Of a stretch of 64,000 nucleotides of DNA, positions 59,450-64,000 are shown piece by piece. This DNA is from Astrothelium macrocarpum (taxonomy: Eukaryota > Ascomycota > Dothideomycetes > Trypetheliales > Trypetheliaceae), in NCBI GenBank assembly GCA_021030915.1, contig JAGEMR010000075.1, forward strand, positions 86,173 to 150,172, in the 5' to 3' direction. Numbering within the stretch: the first letter of the stretch is position 1; every line of letters starts with the position of its first letter. Under the pieces are notes generated by a model, which made no database searches, was not told the origin of the DNA, and saw only the letters and a list, made by a program, of their open reading frames with translations. The position numbers and the translations under genes are program-made.

Positions 59450-62100
59450 TAAATGGGAATTTCATATTTAAAAGATTTTAAAAATTATTGAATTTATTAA
59501 TCAAATCAAAAGATCAAAAATATGTAATATATATAATAATAGAAGAAAAAATACCGGAAATTGATGAAATTTTAAAAGAAATTCGATCAATATTCATGAT
59601 TATCATAGGATATATTAAAAAAATCATATTCGATATCATTATCATGACCAGATATAATATCATATTAGAATTATTTTGATTATAATAATATAATTCAATA
59701 ATTAATTAAAAAAATGGAATATTAAAAATGAATGAATATAATTATGGAATTATATCAAAATTTTTATATCCGAATATAATAAAAGATAAAACAGATGATT
59801 ATTTTATATAAATTATTTCGAAAAATGAAATTCTTATTAAAGGAATCTCGGATATAACCGATATTCCAATAGAATAAAAAGATTAAAAGATTAATAATTT
59901 AAAAACAATTTCAATCATTTTTAAAATTCCTTTAAAATATAAAAAATGAATATATCTTTTCAAAAAAAAATTAAATATTAAAATATTATTTAAATATTAA
60001 TTATGGAATCATAAAATAAAATTCCTTATAAAAAAATAATCCATATTCAAATCTATTTATATATTATTTAATAAAAAATTTGAAATATTAAAAGAATATT
60101 TGAATAAAAATCTAAAAAAGAATTTTATTAGAAAATCGGAATCATTTATAAAATATCTGATTTTTTTCGTATCAAAAAAAGACGAAAATTTACGATTTTA
60201 TATGAATTATTAATAATTCAATAAAATAATAATTAAAAATCAATATTTATTATCAAATATCATAAAATTATAAAATAGATTTTCAGAAATATAATAATTT
60301 ATCAAATTGGATTTATTAAAAATTTATAATTTTATACGAATGAAGGAAAATAAAGAATAAAAGATAATATTTTAAATAAAATATGGATATTTCGAATATT
60401 TTGTCATATTATTTGAATTCATAAACGCGTTAATTAATTGTCAAATATTCGTAAATGATATATTATAATCATATTTCAACAAATTCATGATAATATATTT
60501 AAACGATATTCTTATTTATTCAAAAATTAAAAAAGAATATATATAATACGTATAATAAATATTCCAAAAATTGGATAAATAAGATTTATGATTAAAATTA
60601 TCAAAATATGAATTCTAAATCAAAAAAACGAATTTTCTAAATTATATTATTAGAATAAGAATCATATGAATTAATTTAGATAAAATAAAATCAATTAAAA
60701 ATTGGCCGGAATTAAAAAATATAAAAGATATTCAATTTTTTTTGGAATTCGTTAATTATAATAGAAGATTTATCAATAAATATTCCTTTAAGACGTAATC
60801 TTTGATAGAATTGATAAAAATTAAAAAAATATTCATTTTCGAAAAAAATAAAAAAAAAATATTCGAAATATTCAAAAAAAATTGTTTACGAAATCCTATA
60901 TTAAAAATCATCAAATCATTAAAATCAATATAAATTAAAATTAATATATCTGATTTAATAATAGGGGCATATTTACGCCAGTAAATATAAAATGGAAAAT
61001 GGTATTTAATAGGATATTATTCAAAAAAATTTTCAGAATCAGAATAAAATTATGATATTCATGATAAAGAATTTTTTATCATAATTATTATTTTATAATA
61101 TTGGAAAATATACGTTGAAGGATCACCATTTTTAGAAATCTTCATAAATCATAAAAATTTCATTTATTTTATAATAATAAAATAACTGAATCGATGATAA
61201 ATCAGATAATCAGAATTTCTAAAATAATATAAATTTATCATTAAATATATATCAGAAAAAGATAATTTTAAAATCAATATTTTAAATCGAAAATTAGATT
61301 ATATAATCAAAAAAATCAAAAATCAGATGATTTTTTAAATTAATTAAAATAATATATTATCAGAAAATTGTAAAAAAATTAATATAATTCTGACTATTTT
61401 TAAATAAAATTGATAAATAAAATAAAAAATCACGATTTTATTAAAAAAAATTGAAAAAATTATTAAAAAATATCATATCAGATTATTTTATAAATATTTA
61501 AAAATTATATAAATTATAAAAAATATTCAATGAAATTATTATTTCGAAAAAATGAAAGAATATATCCAAAATTATATTATTAAATATGAATCATATCAAA
61601 AAAATAAATATAATATATAAATAAAAAAGGGAATAATCATATTAATAGAATTATCGTATGAATTATTTGAATAAATTATTATAGATTTTATTACGAATTT
61701 ATTTAAATTGAAAGATCCAATAATAGAATTAAAATATAATATAATCATGATCATTATAAATAAATTAATAAAATATATTATTATCGAATAATTCAAAAAA
61801 ATATATGGAATAATTTATATAACCGAATTATTATTTCAAAAATTAATCAAATATTTTAGAATTCTGATGAATATCATATCTGACAGAAATTAAAAATTTA
61901 TATCAATTTATTGAAAAATAATTTTAAATGAATTTAAAATCAAATTAAAAATATCCATAATATATTATAAAAAAACTAATAATCAGATAAAACGTATAAA
62001 TCAGATATTAGAATAATATTTAAAATATTATATAAATAATTAATATAATAATTGGATATTTTTATTATTTATGATATAATTAATATTAAATTAGAAAATA
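59450..62100 (+). pseudogene. Gypsy copy 1 pol remnant (RT, RNase H, integrase)
   Basis: The broken frame follows the Gypsy pol order. RT has IKLDLLKIYNFIRMKEN, FEYFVILFEFINALINCQIF and IYLNDILIYSKIKKE, where the YLDD active site reads YLND (about 60,490-60,525). Then comes FLEFVNYNRRFIN, and RNase H with ISDLIIGAYL, YDIHDKEFF and INHKNFIYFIIIK. Integrase lies near 61.45-62.0 kb. Asp-to-Asn in the active site and dozens of TAA/TAG codons mean it cannot function. Confidence 0.8.
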
Positions 62101-63371
62101 TTATTAATCACGTAAAAAATATTAATAAAATATATTTTGAAATAAAATAATAAAAACCGAATTAAATAAAATATAAAAATATTTTCGGATTAAATATAAT
62201 AAAACATATTATATAAATTAGAAATTCTGATATAAATATAAAAAAATATTCAAAAAAATAATTAATAAATATTAATCAAAAATATAAAAATAAATATTTT
62301 TAAAAAAAATGGATTTTAATTAAAAAAGAAAAATAAAATATATTTATTTATTAAAAATTTTAAAAATAAATTATTAATCAAAAAATTAGAATCAATTAAA
62401 ATCGGATCATTTTTGATATAAAAATAAAAAAAATCAATAAATTTTAAATTGAAATTATTATAAAATATCAAAATCCATCCAATATTTTATATATTCTTAT
62501 TCCAATTAATAAATATAATAATATTATATCAAAAAATATTTTATTTTAAATCAGAAAAAAAGAACGAATTTAAAATAAAAAAAATATTCAATTATTATAA
62601 TAAATTATATTTGATCAAATGAAAAAAATATCTAAATTTGGAAAATATATAAAAGATATTAAAAAATTTAAAAAATTATCAATAAAAAATTAAAAAATTC
62701 TATAAAAAAAAAGAGATATATTATAAAAAATTAGATTAATTTCTTCTTTTAAAATAAATATTCTGATTATCTGAAAAAATTATTAATAATTTCTGAAATA
62801 TTATCATTCAGAAAATTTAACGAAAAATCTAAAAACGATATATCAAAATCCGGAATTTCAAAAATTTCATCAATCATATTCTATTATATAAAATTTGCTA
62901 TTTCATTAATATAAATTTTTTCTATATTTTATATCTTTTAAATAATAAGATTTTATTATTTTTGATGTAATAAATTCATTTATAAATTTAAACGAATTAT
63001 TCGTATAATAATCTTTTATTATATTCGGATATTTTTTTATATTTCATTTTATAATTAATTCATTTGAATATTGATTTTTTCGAATATCTGATTCGAAATA
63101 ATTAAATCGCAAAAAATCACCTTTTTTGTATATTTGATATATTTTTCTGAATTTTAGATTAGATGATAAAAATAATCATTCTGGATATAATTCTGATAAA
63201 GACGTATAATAAAAGAAACGGAAGATAATTTCAATAAACGTTATATATGGTGAATAGAAAAATAAAAAAAACGAGATTTAGAAATACGAAAAGAAGAAAT
63301 TATAATGATCATAGGATACGTTATTATAATATATAAATATATGAGGTCACGTGCCAAAAAGGAGGGAATAA

Positions 63372-63749
63372 TGTTGTGATCATTGAGAGGGTTATGTATA
63401 CGTTCGTGTATCTGCCCGACCTCTGGTTCAAAAAACTCGTGCTGTGAGCCAGAAGAGCCAATTTTTGGCTTAGAAGGCTCATATTATGAGCCAGAAGAGC
63501 CAACCCCTGATTCAGGAATCTCCTATTATAAATCAGGAAATATTGCAAATATATAAAAACGCAACGCGACCATTATAACCTCGTTATATTCAAAGCCATT
63601 CTTTAAACTAATCTTTGATAATATTTTCAGCAGAATTTTGAATTATCAAATCATATCATTCCTTGCTAGTTCAGTCCTTTACCGACTCATTTCAGAAGCC
63701 ACCTTGATCCCAAGTAGACTTGACTTCAAGGATACCTAGGATCATAACA
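63372..63749 (+). repeat. 3' LTR of Gypsy copy 1
   Basis: 378 bp. The inner (left) half is moderately decayed. The outer (right) half, CAGTCCTTTACCGACTCATT through ACCTAGGATCATAACA, is nearly undecayed. This is the mirror image of the 5' LTR. Confidence 0.9.
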
Positions 63750-64000
63750 ATATGAATTATATTTATTATTTTAAATTCTTCAATTCATATTTTTATAATT
63801 TTAAATTGATATATTATCATTTATATATTTTTAATAAAAATTTCCAATATTTTAATAAATCCAATTAATGAATTTTTTTAAAAATCAGTAAATTTTTTAA
63901 AAATTAATATAAATTAAAATTCAAAATTTTTTAATATTTTTTGATATTTTGAATTTTCAAAATATTTTTTAAAAAAATAATTCTAATAAAATTTTTAATT
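63750..64000 (-). mobile_element. Fragment of a pogo element like no. 3, minus strand
   Basis: The reverse complement of this stretch matches 37,080-37,340 of element no. 3 nearly base for base (for example TTAATTGGATTTATTRAAAT), including the TAATTCATAT that abuts the Gypsy LTR. The element runs off the window edge. Its other half is not found left of the Gypsy element, where Copia sequence lies instead. Confidence 0.7.

Larger units (their letters stand above)
56993..63749 (+). mobile_element. Ty3/Gypsy retrotransposon copy 1, full length, RIP-decayed
   Basis: 6,757 bp with two 378-bp LTRs in the same orientation, flanked by ATAT on both sides. A purine-rich AAAAAGGAGGGAATA, the polypurine tract, directly precedes the 3' LTR. 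Gag with a decayed zinc knuckle, then RT, RNase H and integrase, all on the plus strand, establish Gypsy order. No intact ORF longer than about 85 codons remains in the interior. Confidence 0.9.

Noticed and set aside
1..64000. tRNA or rRNA genes
   Set aside because: I saw no convincing cloverleaf with A and B boxes or conserved rRNA sequence; a covariance-model scan would be needed to exclude tRNAs.

Overview
The window looks like nuclear DNA of a filamentous ascomycete (Pezizomycotina; a Leotiomycete is my guess, not proven). The support is short 50-130 bp GT-AG introns with CTRAY branch points, fungal gene families (HET-domain proteins, an Shg1-type COMPASS subunit, a YNL011C/CofD-like protein, a 14-kDa-type complex I subunit), and a split into GC-balanced gene blocks and very AT-rich blocks. 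The AT-rich blocks are transposons decayed in the way RIP (repeat-induced point mutation) produces: C-to-T and G-to-A changes with many in-frame stops.

Layout. 1-27.4 kb is gene space: a small possible membrane protein, a degenerate repeat patch, an orphan membrane/heptad-repeat protein (-), a CofD-like protein (-), an AMID/FSP1-like FAD oxidoreductase (+), an Shg1-like COMPASS subunit (-) divergent from a complex I subunit (+), a ubiquitin C-terminal hydrolase (-), an F-box-like fragment, a large five-module secreted-type repeat protein (+), two tail-to-tail HET-domain genes, and a coiled-coil gene with a DUF3395-like end. 27.4-44.6 kb is an AT-rich block. It holds four Fot1/pogo-type DNA transposons with GC-rich terminal inverted repeats and TA target duplications. 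It also holds a minus-strand Ty3/Gypsy element split by two of those transposons and by a young solo LTR. 44.6-52.3 kb is an island of ordinary genes: aldehyde dehydrogenase (-), an N-terminal protein methyltransferase (+), an EVE-domain/THYN1-like protein with AT-hooks (+), and a conserved protein of unknown function (+). 52.3-64 kb is a second AT-rich block with a decayed Copia element, a full-length plus-strand Gypsy element (two 378-bp LTRs) and a piece of a pogo-type element.

The nested structure can be rebuilt from the sequence. The Gypsy at 56,993-63,749 and the minus-strand copy at about 32.6-44.1 kb are collinear once the two pogo elements and the solo LTR are removed. In every element the outer 40-200 bp keep normal GC while the interior is RIP-like.

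The genes do not form one obvious pathway. The most system-like part is 19-27 kb: two HET-domain genes and a coiled-coil gene next to the transposon block, a plausible allorecognition neighbourhood. All splice sites were placed by eye from consensus signals and reading-frame continuity.
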